From Chara braunii (taxonomy: Eukaryota > Streptophyta > Charophyceae > Charales > Characeae), in assembly GCA_003427395.1 (NCBI GenBank), contig BFEA01000239.1, forward strand, positions 485,907-525,926: DNA of 40,020 nt, in the 5' to 3' direction. Positions 1 through 11,129 of this stretch are shown here, piece after piece; position 1 is the stretch's first letter, and each line of letters starts with the position of its first letter. Made by a program: the position numbers and the translations under genes. The notes beneath the pieces were generated by a model. That model did not search any database, had not been told where the DNA came from, and saw only the letters and a program-made list of their open reading frames with translations.

Positions 1-73
<73 letters not shown>
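1..73. repeat. (GA)n microsatellite, cut by the window edge
   Basis: An uninterrupted GA dinucleotide run fills the first 73 bases and continues beyond the left edge. It lies inside the hAT element, 70 bp before the transposase start; a second GA run follows the same gene at 2863-2915. Confidence 0.98.
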
Positions 74-74
<1 letters not shown>

Positions 75-144
75 ATCCGGGTTTTCAATTGATCTGACAC
101 CCTTCCTTGCTGTCTGCTGCATTGTCGTCGCCATCATATTCAGG

Positions 145-2843
145 ATGCCTAAAGCAGGTGCAGAGGCGATCATGCGCCATTTTGATAAACTTGGCGTGCA
201 TGGGGAGCCAGGGAAAGGGAACTACAATTGGAAATGTCGGTACTGCGAACTGGTGTTTCCTGGGACCGCGAAGCGATGTGCAGAGCACTTCAAGTCCACA
301 ACGAAAGGGCCCAGCTGCAACATGAACAGGCTAGGCGGTAGGCTGTCAGCGGAGGAAAGAGAGAAGAGGGAGCTGGGCCGGCTGCAGGGAATTGCGCTAG
401 TGCTTGGAAAGGTTGTGCCACCGGCACTGTCACAGGATTGCCCCTCTAACGTCGAGGGCACGTACGAACAGGAGGGCGAGGAGGAAAGCAGCAGTCCCCA
501 ACCTCCTCAAAACAGGGTCAACACAGGTTTTTCCACCACCACTAACGTGCGGCAGACTACGCTGGAAGAGGGCGGGGCGATAATCTCTAAGAACGAGGAA
601 GCACAACGCTCTATAGACGACTGGTTGGTTTATGAAGGAGTCCCCTTCAACGTAGTGCGCAGCAAGTATTTCTTGCGCATGATAGAGAAGGTCCGCGGCG
701 CGGAGCGGTCTTTCATCCCCGTAAAATATGACACGCAGCGGACGAAGAGGTTGGACATGTCCCGGGTGCGGGTCGAGGAGGGGGGTTTGCAGCAGCAGAG
801 AAGTTGGGCTCGAACCGGATGCATGCTCTAGCTTGATGGCTGGACTGACATAAGAGGCAGACCGCACTTGAATGTTATGGTCTCCTTTCCGACCGGTGTG
901 CTTTTTTGGAAGTCGTATTGCATGTCGGGCAAGGAGAAGGGAGTAGCAGCGTACTTCGACATCTTATCTGAGTCGATTCACGAAGTTGGCGAGAAGAGTG
1001 TTGTCGGAGTGATCATGGACAACGCTGCTGTGTGCGCGAGAGCTGGCAGATTGGTGGAGGATACATTCCCGCTAACCTTCCATGTGCCATGCGCTGCGCA
1101 CTGCCTCGACTTGATGCTGCACGATATTGGGAAAATAGAGTGGGGGGCTGAAACGGTGACGAAGGCGAACGACATGGTGAAGTTAATCATGAACCACCAG
1201 CGAGTCAGGGATGTTTACTACATCCATGCAGGTGGAAGGCAGTTACTGCGACCCGCGGCAACGCGTCTCGCCACCAACTTTCACATGCTGGACCGCTTGA
1301 AGAAGCAGCGAAAAGCGTTGGTGGCTATGGTCACAGACGATATGTGGACAACGATGTTGGTCCCCCATGCGCAGCGCTCGACCCTCCACGAGATGGAAGA
1401 CATCATACTCGATGCAGCAGGTTTTTGGGATCTTGTGAACAAGGCAATCAATGCCGTTTACGACATTGTTTTGCTGTTGAAACTGGTGGATGGCAACGAT
1501 TCGACCATCAGCAAGGTTTATGCGAAGATGGACAGGATAGTGGAGCGCCTGCGAGTTAACAAGGATCTGACAGTGGATCAGCGGGACGAGATGGAGGTGA
1601 TGGTCATGCGCAGATGGAATGCCATGACCACCCCCGTCCATTGTGCAGCCCTGTTCCTGGATCCAGAGTACAGGTCGTCTGAGCCGCACAAGGATGCAGA
1701 GATCCAAGATGGATTCTACACCTGGGTGTACNTCCAGAGTACAGGTCGTCTGAGCCGCACAAGGATGCAGAGATCCAAGATGGATTCTACACCTGGGTGT
1801 ACACATGGCTCAAAGGGGCGTCACAGGAGGTGTGCGACCAGGTGGAGTATGAGGTCGATTGTTGGGTTCAGAACATCGGCAAGTTCAGCTCGCAGGTGGC
1901 TATGGATGCAGCCCGTAAGCAGAACCCTGCGGCATGGTGGAAGCGCTGGTGCAATGAGCTAAAACACTTGCACCCCCATGCCATTCGACTGTTGGGGCAA
2001 GGGTCGTCTGCTTCAGGCTGCGAAAGGAATTGGAGCCTTTTCGCAGCAATTCACACCAAAGAGCGCAATGGCCTGGCCCCGGAGACAATGCACAAACTGG
2101 TGTACAGCAAGTGGAACATGAGGCTGCTTGACATGCTGCAGCAGATGCCGGAGAGGGCCAAAGACCTTATTGAATGGGATGACCCACCGACAGAGGAGGA
2201 GCAAAAGGAGGCCAAAGAAAGAGTGAAGGTGGCTGAGCGGCGATTGAAGAGCCTTACCTCAGCTGGTGACAATATTGTTCCACCTGCTGATGGCGGGGAT
2301 GATGAAGATGGGGATGAAGCTGTTGTTCCATGCCATGAAGAATGCAACCTAGAGGAGATTGAGGAGGGTGAACACGGGGATTGGCGTGGATTGACGAAGG
2401 CAGGCAACTTCCTAATTAAACGTTTCCAAACAGATGTGCGAAGGAAGGCACGCACCTTGAGAACAGAGGAGCACATGCGAGCTCACAAGAAGGGAGGCGG
2501 TGACACACTGCCTCATGGTGCTGCAACGACAGCACCACAAAAGGAGACCAGGACATCGTCGGCACAGCCTGATCCTCAACGCCAAAAAAAAACTAGAGGC
2601 AGGCCAATAAAAACCCCATTGACGGATCTGGACGGTTCACATGCTATGACTGCGGAGGGAGAGGACAACCCTACGCAGATAACTAAGTAGAACGAAGTAG
2701 AGGGGGGCAATGATGAGGGTTTGCCAAGCAGCAACCAGGGCGTGGCAAGGAAGAGGTCGCGTGATGGTGAAGAGGAAGGCTCATCAGACCCATCAAGCGA
2801 TGATGAGCGGCCATTGGCTGAAAAAAAGCGGAGGGGGTCATAG
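145..2843 (+). pseudogene. hAT transposase (BED zinc finger, DUF659, hAT dimerisation), broken
   Basis: Cut-and-paste transposase. Residues 29-58 from the ATG at 145 form a BED-type zinc finger (WKCRYC, then H48 and C58), which binds the element ends. A DUF659/RNase H-like core follows: DGWTD with the first catalytic Asp at 835-837, then VIMDNA with the second Asp at 1018-1020, then the CAAHCLDLML block. The C-terminal hAT dimerisation region reads GCERNWSLF...IHTKERNGL near 2010-2075. Three breaks are visible. An in-frame TAG lies at 829-831 immediately before LDGWTD. A frameshift is caused by a 70-bp duplication around an N at 1732. A second in-frame TAG at 2688-2690 is followed by a basic/acidic tail with AEKKRR that ends at 2841-2843. 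The 1732 break is probably an assembly artefact; the TAGs look like real decay. ATG 145 was chosen because it precedes the zinc finger, although the frame is open further upstream. Confidence 0.92.
1662..1802. repeat. 70-bp direct duplication flanking a single N (assembly artefact)
   Basis: Bases 1662-1731 and 1733-1802 are identical and are separated by one N at 1732. The insertion totals 71 bp and shifts the transposase frame from phase 1 to phase 3. Treating one copy as redundant restores a continuous frame into the dimerisation domain. This is what results when two overlapping contigs are joined with a token gap. Confidence 0.9.
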
Positions 2844-2860
2844 AGATTCATTAGAGACTC

Positions 2861-2862
<2 letters not shown>

Positions 2863-2915
<53 letters not shown>
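2863..2915. repeat. (GA)n microsatellite
   Basis: A GA run about 20 bp after the final stop of the transposase reading frame, inside the hAT element. Confidence 0.97.
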
Positions 2916-2920
<5 letters not shown>

Positions 2921-3235
2921 TGCCATTTTTGGGGTGGTCATTCATGAATCGTGAATCATGAATGACTCTGCAATCACTTAGGGGATAGTGGCGGTCTAGA
3001 AGCTGTCGGTTTTGTTCAAACTTCAAAGTTCAATGTTAAGTTAATTCAAACTCCAAAGTTTAATTTGTTGTGTGTGCAATGTGCATTGTGCATTGTGCAG
3101 TCTGCACAGTTCAAGTTGTGCATCTTTGAATCTATGTGCAGGTGTGCATGCTGTGCGGCTGCAGTAACAACACACTACGCAATGTTCACTCAGGTAATGT
3201 AACTTCCAAGTTCGAAGTATGTATACTGTTTTTTT

Positions 3236-3398
3236 TTTTTCTGGAAAATATGTTGCATCCGGATGGGCATCCGGACAGTGGATCCGGACCGGTCCGGATA
3301 AACCGGAATATTCCGGTTTTCCGGAATTCCGGAAGACCCCAGGTGGTCCAGGGTCCGGGGTCGAAATTCGGTCCGGTGTCTGGTCCAGCGTAGCCATG
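3236..3398. repeat. hAT right subterminal region and terminal inverted repeat
   Basis: A cluster of TCCGGA/CCGGAAT motifs in both orientations ends in GGTCCAGCGTAGCCATG. Reverse-complemented, this block aligns base for base over most of its length with 18537-18695, including the CGGAATATTCCGG core and the adjacent homopolymer. In hAT elements such subterminal motif arrays are transposase binding sites; that role is inferred here. Confidence 0.8.
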
Positions 3399-3555
3399 GA
3401 TAGACAATGAAGAGGTGGAGTGTGATAGCTGAAAGAACATGTCGTTTCAGTTTTTTTTTTCCCTGTTCATTAATGATAATGATACTAAGGGTTTTGCAAT
3501 AAGACAATAAAATTTGTCTTTTCTCTCTCTCTTGCTCCATCTCTCTCTCTTTCTG

Positions 3556-3596
<41 letters not shown>

Positions 3597-4080
3597 CTCT
3601 CTCTCTCTTTTTCTCTCTGTATTTCACTTTCAGAGTTCTTTTTTTTCTTTTCGACATTTGTTTTAACAAGTATTATTGAAATTATGATAAAATATTATTG
3701 ATAGATGAAAATAAAGGTTGCCTTAGTCGTTTGTTACTATGTTACCTCGTGTTGTATGAGACAATTTTAACCTTTAGTTGCTAACGTTTTTGGAATTTTA
3801 TTTTTTCATATTGTATGGTTTTTTGTGTCCATTCTTATATTGTTCTACTTATTGTTGAAAAACAAGCAGGTGGGTATACTTCAAAAAATATGGACATAAG
3901 ATAATATTGAAAAGCGGTTGAAATCAATAAGAACTTTCGAAAAAAGGAAATATTGCGAGAGGTTGCGTGTTATTAAATTGTAAATTCGTGAATAATTGAA
4001 GGAAGAGTCTCGATAGTCAATAAGAAAAAACAAGAATACATTTAGGTCGTCCCCGACTTAATGCTATTGAAGGAAAGCAA
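3399..4080. other. AT-rich non-coding DNA, no gene seen
   Basis: Sequence outside the hAT right end. It contains a CT-rich microsatellite (3516-3620) and AT-rich single-copy-looking DNA, with no reading frame or RNA gene that I can support. Confidence 0.6.
3516..3620. repeat. CT-rich microsatellite, imperfect
   Basis: CT dinucleotide tracts interrupted by short T or TG variants. Confidence 0.9.
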
Positions 4081-4900
4081 AGCATGCTCAAGAATAAACA
4101 AGGTACGTATGACCGTGCCGCATAAGGCGCTGAAAATACTAAGGCGCTTATGTGAAGAAAAGTAAATGCTATTGGGAGGGTTGGGTCACACCATGTATTG
4201 TAATGGATATTGGAGAAAGAACCAATCTGATAAGAAGGAATAAAGTTGGCAATAAGCGTAACCTTTCTCCCAAGGCACCCATGCTATCCCGAACGACCTC
4301 CTCTCACGTAAGCCCATTCCAAGAAGTCCTATTATCTACCCTCTTTGCTTTTATCTCATCAAAGTCACCCAAGCAAAAAAGGAGAGGAATGGTGAGGCCA
4401 TCAACGGTTTGACCGACCTCGATCGCTAGGACTGACTCTTACTGGAACCATGACCTTCGAGGCTGGCTGACAAAAGGTGCGGTATGCCGCATAGACCCAT
4501 TTATGGGGGTGAGAATGTTGTCGTGGAGGAGTCAACGCCTACTTCTGAGATCCGGGCCTCGTGCTTGGACGAGGAGAACTGGTACCACAGACTACTTCCT
4601 AGCAGTCGGGACTCGAACAGGCTGGGGAAGACATTTTACCTTCTTCGAATTCTTTGTGGACGGATGACTGACTTAAAATACCCAAGGCTGGTCGCAAGTA
4701 GGAGCCGCCTCGATCAATGTCAATTGGAGCCAAAGAAGTTTCGATCCCAATGACAAACTTATACGAACAGGAAAATGAGCCCTGTCGTGCAACGAGAAAG
4801 GGTAAACATGGACAAATGAGGTATGTATGACTCTATCCTATGGGCCCCTTAAAAGACTAAGGGGCGTATAAGACCATAAATCAAACATACGAAAAAACAG
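4081..4900 (-). repeat. Inverted, diverged copy of repeat Y
   Basis: Bases 4500-4650 match the reverse complement of Y at 17920-18060 and 24840-24990, for example CTTCTGAGATCCG followed by GACGAGGAGAA and AGACTACTTCCTA. Two diverged internal blocks, 4104-4160 and 4820-4876, both carry an ACTAAGG(C/G)GC...TA motif and resemble each other. Together with the X copy at 5.2-7.0 kb this gives the order X then Y on the minus strand, the same order as at 15-20 kb on the plus strand. The outer boundaries are approximate. Confidence 0.6.
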
Positions 4901-5239
4901 TTATCGTTTTTTTTAATAACGCATACAAAAAAAAACACAACGCGCCTTGATTAATTAACATATAAATCCGGTGTCAATTGAACGTTCGCACGAACATGCA
5001 ACTTGACCGTTACATTTATATCTACACGAACAAATACGTTCGGGTGTCAATTAATTAACCTTCATTTCCCTCAGCATGAGCATTAAAAAAAAAACAAACA
5101 TAAATTGATCCTTTTGTTCTCTTTCTTTTTTCGCTTGGTGTTGTGACGACTTTGTTTATGCTTGGAATATGTGTTTTTTTTTGTTTTTTTTTTTTACTTG
5201 ACGCTATATCATTGTTCTTATTATGATAATTACATCTAT
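4901..5239. other. AT-rich non-coding DNA, no gene seen
   Basis: Short A and T homopolymers between the inverted Y and X copies. No supported gene or motif. Confidence 0.5.
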
Positions 5240-6985
5240 ATATGCACGTTGTCGGGACCGGTGGATTCCGAATAACATCCTGGCACTTGAGAGCCGGTAT
5301 ATAGCCAAGTTGTGCACGATAGAGAAATCCGGAGAAAGGAGACAAGAGAGAGAGAAAAGACAAAGGATTAGGATGGGACCGTCGGGAGGAATGATGCCCT
5401 GGGCTGAGTATCGCAGGGTGAGGGACCCGACAATGGCAAGCAAGCGAGTGACAGGATGTGGGCGCATAGGGGCATAACATGGGGTCAGAAAGGTCATTCG
5501 AATTCGATATGGCAAGGACCCGAGGGGCCATGAACTGAGCAAGCGAGGTGAGACGGGCGATAAGAGAATAGTGAAGCCGAAAGGTGGACAGCCTTGGTGG
5601 CCACGGGACACTAGAAAATAAGGGTCCAACGTGGGGACCACCTACGACAATTAACGGAAACCACGGATTGGAAGCCCCGCGGCAGGAGAAACTGGCGCGC
5701 GCAAGGCTCGAGAAAAGACAAGGAAAGGGGGCCACCACAGGGTAGTAGACGTCAAACGAAACCGGGACACCGTGAGGAAAAGTATCAGGGATCACGTGGA
5801 GCTAAGCAAAAATGATGGTATCCGGGACAAGTACCGGCGGGACCATCGGGCAGAAAAAGTGTCAAGGACTAGCACGGGACAAGTGGCGGGGACATGAGAA
5901 GGTCTCAAGAGGAACTGCGGAGCGGCATGAGGGAAAAATAATTAAAGCAAGAGACACCACCATGATCGAGATCTTGACGACCAAGAATATTGACACCGCT
6001 AGTGCAAACACTGGTGGGAGCAAACGAAAAGACAAAAAGGAAAAGAAAAAGTAAAGAAACGTGAAGTGGGAGGCATGGGAGCAATCCGAACAATCTCGGA
6101 TTAGCCTCCCTCAAGTAAATGGAGTCAAAAGAGACTCCATGTGGAAAATAGGCCTCCGGGAAAAAATCGGAATATAAGGGGTCACTGTGTGAGAAAAATA
6201 GAGGTAAAAGGAGGCTCCCATGGGCATGAGGGAGCCACAGTTGCAGTCCGAGATATAACGGACTGCACCATGGGCATAGGGAGGTCCAAAACTAAGAGGA
6301 AGGGTTTAGAAAAGACCTTAACGGTTACTTGGCACTTGGCATGCTAGAAAAAGAAAAGAAAAAGGTGGGAGAATAAGACAAAAGGAGTGAGAGGGAGTGA
6401 GTGAGTTGGTCGTCAGTAGGGACTGCTACAAGTAGGGACTGGCAAGTCCCTTCTGTCCAAAAAGAAAAGAAAAGAAAAGAAAAGAGAAAAAGGTTTTAAC
6501 GGTAAAAAACGGGCACTTGTGGAGATACATTCGTGACCAGATACACTCTGGAATATGGCGGTTGCAAATGACTTTGATTTTCTCTTGATTTTGCAGAGAA
6601 AATCAAGAAAAATCAAGGGCCCATGCTGCAACCGAGATACAACGGATTGCATAGGGGAAGAGAAACACATGTTTTAGGTGCATCCGATGCCAATATTGAG
6701 CCCGGATGCACTTGAAAGTTTGTCGTTTCTTTTTCCTTCAGTTTTGCGCTAGTTGTGGGGCAATGGGGCTAGGAAATTGACCCCTACTGCAGTCCGAGTC
6801 ACAACGGACTGCATGGTGAAGGGAAAACACATGTTTTAGGTGCATCCGGAGCCAACATTATGCCCTGATGCACTTGAAAATTGAGCGCTTCATTTTCTTT
6901 CAATTTGGGGCAAGTTGTGAAGGGTTTTTCAACGTCGGACGCTGTCCGACTCTTTCGTTGGATTGAAGGACCTGATGAGACTGAC
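5240..6985 (-). repeat. Inverted copy of repeat X
   Basis: The reverse complement of 5260-5340 matches 30510-30600 (CTCCGGATTTCTCTATCGTGCACAA-type block; GTGCACAA(A/C)TTGGC core). 6240-6264 matches 23872-23896 (GCAGTCCG...CGGACTGC). 6915-6976 matches the start of X2 at 23390-23450 (AGTCGGACAG(C/T)GTCCGAC). Several internal palindromes of the GCAGTCCG type recur. The block directly follows, on the minus strand, the relics of the unrecognised tandem family. Confidence 0.7.
6609..6930. repeat. Tandem duplication, ~162-bp period, inside inverted X
   Basis: Two diverged copies begin GCAACCGAGATACAACGG (6609) and GCAGTCCGAGTCACAACGG (6789). Both continue through CACATGTTTTAGGTGCATCCG and GATGCACTTGAAA; the CACATG blocks start at 6666 and 6828. 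Confidence 0.85.
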
Positions 6986-7027
6986 GTTGCCAAAAGTTTA
7001 TTCAGACCATGCATGTGATTGAGAGAC

Positions 7028-7735
7028 TTAAAGTTTTTGAACTTTAGTTCGGATGTCTGTGACGTCCGAGAGTAACAACAATAACTGGAAGTGCTTTGCT
7101 TTTGTCGAAGTTGCAGGAATGTACAGACATGGGAACGCTAAAGTTAGACCTATTCTACCTAAAATAATGTCGCGCCTGGAGCATTGGTACAACCCAAGGT
7201 TTGTCATGGACTGGCATATCTGCACCAACCTACTCCGGGTTCCGAAGACTGCGTCCATCAGAAAATGAGGTAGCACGCATCTAATTGTTCTAACGGACCG
7301 TCTCACCTTTCCCCTATCCTCGAGTTCTACTCGCACATCCACTCTTTCCATTTCCATCTCCGCCTATTGACATGAGGCCCATACAACCTCCCTTTCTGCC
7401 TTCTTCAACAGCTCGTCCGGGGTGGTCCCTAGTACCAGATCCACAACCATAACATTTTCCTCATCCTGGGACAAGTAGACCCACCCTCGGGCTTCCACAG
7501 TCCTACGGAATTCCAAATCCATCAAGCCTGGCGACAATCTCGCCAGACTGACCTTAGTCCATATTGTCTCTAGCCAGCGGAACGCGTCCTCCTCGTCCAG
7601 CATTACAGTTTGATAGGTTGGTTCTAGGTCTGTCCATGTTCCCTCTTCCGGGAGGACGACCGATACCCCGTCCTTTACATCTACCGGCATTTCCGGACCA
7701 CTGGAATAGATTGGAGACAACAGTCACTGTACCAT
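7028..7735 (-). pseudogene. Relic of unrecognised tandem protein family, minus-strand copy b
   Basis: Reading from the ATG at 7735, one phase stays open to 7028 except for TGA at 7726-7724 and TAG at 7366-7364. The segment GVSVVLPEEGTW...AFRWLETIW aligns without gaps with GWEVSLPTSFEV...AFVMVECLW of the intact copy at 35338-36264. Later VLPHFLMDAVFG aligns with QVPRFMIDLIFG. The C-terminal third is more diverged, and the end of the domain is lost where repeat X begins. Function is unknown. It is a decayed paralogue, followed on the minus strand by X. Confidence 0.65.
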
Positions 7736-8082
7736 CTTGTTTTCCAGCACCCGATTCCTATTTCCATTAGAGAGCACCGAACGGCCCCTCCAGTCTGGTC
7801 AGTCTATACCGTAGATGAGAATTTTTTTCAGACCCCTCATCAAAGTCTCCCTCATCTACCTCCGTATTCCTAAGTACCACATTTTTGTAGCACCTTCGGT
7901 CGACCATCATATTCTACATTCCTTCTCTTGGTTCCATTCCAGCTGACCTCTATCCTCCTTCCTTTCAATCATCTCTCACTCGTGTAGACTTAGGCAGGGA
8001 GGTGGGAATAGACTAAAATCATAGCCCCGTCCAACAACTCATACCTTACCCAATATTTACAGAGGGGGAACAAAAAAAAAAA

Positions 8083-8270
8083 AGTTCAAGCAATCTCACA
8101 TACAGATCGGTCATCTCCTCATTGACTTTCCCCAATGTGGTCTCTCCGTTGGTACTTTCGGTAGAGTTTTATCCCATACTTCAAGCGCAGCTCAACCATC
8201 GTGAGTGCAGTACCCAGGCTCCAGCGCAGGGTGTTACCCCTCTCCATTTGCCCAGAATACCCTATCCCGT
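8083..8270 (-). pseudogene. Relic of the same tandem family, minus-strand copy a (C-terminal part)
   Basis: Minus-strand translation gives MVELRLKYGIKLYRKY followed, after a frame change, by GETTLGKVNEEM and DLYVRLLEL. This resembles GETFLEGMRELFYD of the copy at 33.2-33.4 kb and VDNLYRLYEL of the copy at 34.4-35.2 kb. It lies about 350 bp upstream, in minus sense, of copy b, a spacing similar to that in the plus-strand array. It is a short and diverged match, so identification is tentative. Confidence 0.4.
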
Positions 8271-10800
8271 TTTGTCGCTCTTGCATACCCCGTTGGCACC
8301 TAGAATCACCCCGTGCACCCTGCTAGGAGCAAAAGTCAGTCGTTCGGCATTCACTTCCATCGGTCCGATAAGAATCAGCCTTTCCCCCGCCATACTACGC
8401 GAGGCTACTAATTGTCTCTGAGGCTCCCTCCTTGCCCCACATGCAGCGGTCCTCCTCCGTTTGCCGACAAGCAGCCGCCCCGCCTGAGGAGACGTTTCGC
8501 ATCCCGCCTGGGCAAGGTGCCGAGCCGTGCTCGGTCCGCCCGAGAGGGAGTGCTACTAATCAACCGGCGAGACCAACTCCTGCCTGACAGCCCGGTGGCC
8601 CAACCTCCCACACATGAGACCTGGTGGCACTAGAATAAAAACAACTTTTCGCAACTCGCCCATCTGGTTCAGACCCATCCTTTCCTTCCGAAAGGCAAGA
8701 CGCTCAATTTCCCCTCATGCAGATCACAAGTCCCAAGCGAAACACACATAGTACAAGTGCCTTTCCCTTGGTGCACCCAGCGCTTTCTACCCATACCTCA
8801 CGGTTTTCTCTCAGGACAATGAGCGTTACTCCCCTTACTTCCATACACAATGGTTGGTTCCTTTTCGTGAGCATCTTCAAGGGTGAGCTAGTTTTCTTAG
8901 GAATCAAGCTTCATTTCCTTTACCCTTGTTTGTCTGTTTTTTTTGAGCTAGTTTTCTTAGGAATCAAGCTTCATTTCCTTTACCCTTGTTTGTCTGTTTT
9001 TTTTTTTTTTTTTTTTTTACACAAAACACACACAGCCCCGTTCTCTTCTGGGGGGCACCAGTCCGGTTGCTTATCAGCGGCAAGCAATGTTTGCAGAAAT
9101 CGCAATGAATCAACCAAGAAGAGCTAAAAAAAAAGACTGTAAAGAAATAGGTTTGCAGGCTTATCCTGCCCAGCCCGAGACAGTTGAAGGGTAGGATTGC
9201 TCCTTTTCGATGACCTGTTGCATTCATGTAGGTTCCTTCAAGCATCTCAAGTGTATAGTGCATGAGTCCGCAAGGCCCAGAAGAAGAAGAGAGAAGAGCA
9301 CCCAGTCGGTCGGATCACTCCGCCGCAGGATTTTCATTGGACCCCGACCGAAGCCGAAGCACGAATTGCCTGCCAGGTAATCGGAGCCCTTCTTTCACGC
9401 GAAGAGGAATAGTCGACCTGCGACTTGCCTGAGGCTTCTACGGACCAGCGAACACCAGTACCGGAGGAAGGGGGGCTTAGACCCATTCCACAAGGAGTGA
9501 CCTGATCAAGTGTGCATCACGCATGTTATACCTCCAGGCCTGGCCATGCCATGCGCCCAACCACTCTCAAGTCTAATTCTCTCAAAGGGGAGAGCATGCT
9601 TCAGTCCAACTTCCTTCTCTTTGGTTGTGTACACGTCCATGCGTCGGGCGCCCCCTTCGGAATCTCAAGCCCGTCACCTCTACTATTTGTTGTAGGGTCG
9701 AACTCTATTAGACTTTCGAGCCTAAGTCAACCCCGCTGCGATACCCAGTTGGCTCTGCTCCGCCCGCACTCATGCTCAGGGCGCAGAGCATTCGTCACAA
9801 GGGCACCCCCACCTAGTGTTTTGAGATGGATGGGGATGGGCCATTTTGCGAGAGGGCTTTGACATTGGGGATGTAGCTCCGCCCTCTCGCTGGATGGTAG
9901 TCTCGCCAATCTTTTTGTCAAGCGCGGCTTTCTTGATGCGTTCAGGTGTTATCATGCAATATACTCAAGCAATCCAAAGATTTATTGAGAGTTTCTCTTC
10001 TTTTATGTGTAGGCCAAGCGTCATCCTTGGGCCACGCATTCATTCACTAAGCGGAGTGTCCCTAAAGCCTTGTCGAGGTGGCGGCTGCCCTTCGGCTCGG
10101 GCCGTGGACACTGTCTCGCGGTCCCCCTACGCCTCCCTAGGGCTTTGACGGTTTCTTTCCTGGGCTGACCTATGCGTGATTTTCGTTCTTGCATCCATCA
10201 TGCACGTCTTTCCTTTATCCAGCGTTTGCATTTGCCCTATACACCCTTCGTCTTTTCAGGGCCCCATCCCACATACACACTCAAATTTTTCATTTTAATC
10301 TGGTCGGCCTTCTCGGTCGCCTTGTGTTTTCGCAGTTTGCTATAACCGGCTTTGCTTTGCACAGACATGCTCAAGAACTCGTTCAAGGGCGAGGGGTCAA
10401 GTCCACAACCCGTTTCACCTCAGGCCCCTTTCCTCTTTGTCGCCCGGTATACCCGAAACCCAATCCCGCTCAACGACTCCTTAGGCTACTCACCTGCATA
10501 TTCAACACAATTTATACAAAGCATCCCCCACTTGGGGTCAACACATAATCCCTCTCACAAACCTAAGTTCACTTTTCCTTATCTCTTTGTACTTTCCTTT
10601 TCCTTCCTTAGTCCAGGCCAATCTCTTCCCTTAGTCATGCAGTCGGGTTAATGGTTGAGTCAATTGACCTTGCTTTAAGTACCACTTAAGTGTATTTTCC
10701 CTTCCTTCTTAGCGGCGCAAGGGACCGACAACCCTCCCCTTGCCCACTTTCTCCGCCGAGTGGGGGCAGATTCCTTTCACCGTTCGGTCCCTGGCAATGT
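8271..10800. other. No gene recognised; C/T-rich anonymous DNA
   Basis: Reading frames here are short (at most ~136 codons), lack recognisable motifs and overlap on both strands. The plus strand is pyrimidine-rich in many stretches. The block contains the 60-bp tandem duplication at 8885-9004. I could not align it to the X, Y, Z or W repeats by eye. Confidence 0.5.
8885..9019. repeat. Exact 60-bp tandem duplication followed by a T run
   Basis: 8885-8944 and 8945-9004 are identical over the 60-bp period (GAGCTAGTTTTCTTAGG...GTCTGTTTTTTTT). The T run of the second copy extends to 9019. The exact identity means the event is recent or the assembly collapsed and expanded at the T run. Confidence 0.95.
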
Positions 10801-11129
10801 AACAAGTGAGTGAGAAAGAGTTAGTTATATGCCAAGAGTGGAGAGGGGGACGAGGTAAGGTCAAGGCTTTGGAGTGTGGGGAAAGGATGACGTCGGGGAG
10901 AGGGAGGCAGTGATGAAGGAAGAAAAAGAGAAGGCAAGGGAGAGGAGGAAAAGGAGAATAGGGGACGAGAGAGAGAGAAAAAAAAAAAAAAAAAAAGACC
11001 TCATATTCCTAATCAACTTATCCCCTACTTCTCGCACTGTCCTACCTAAGGTTCTCTTTCTACACCTTGCTTCGTTGTAGCCCTTTGGTTATGGCCTTTG
11101 GTTGGTGAATGAGATAGAGGGGGGGAAGG
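10801..11129. other. Purine-rich non-coding DNA
   Basis: A purine-rich stretch ending in GAGAGAGAG and an A run near 10979-10996. A frame at 10874-11080 is Lys/Glu/Arg-rich only because of this composition and is not called. Confidence 0.5.

Larger units (their letters stand above)
1..3398 (+). mobile_element. hAT-superfamily DNA transposon, right part (left end outside window)
   Basis: The element holds a hAT transposase relic (145-2843) and ends on the right in a TCCGGA-rich subterminal zone. Its last bases read inward as CATGGCTACGCTGGACC. The same terminus opens a second element at 18537 (CATAGCTACGCCGGACC) that has an 8-bp target duplication, which places this right end at 3398. The bases just outside, GATAGACA (3399-3406), are the predicted target duplication. 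No matching left terminus is visible, so the left end lies before position 1. The superfamily call rests on the transposase; the terminus call rests on comparison within the window. Confidence 0.8.
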
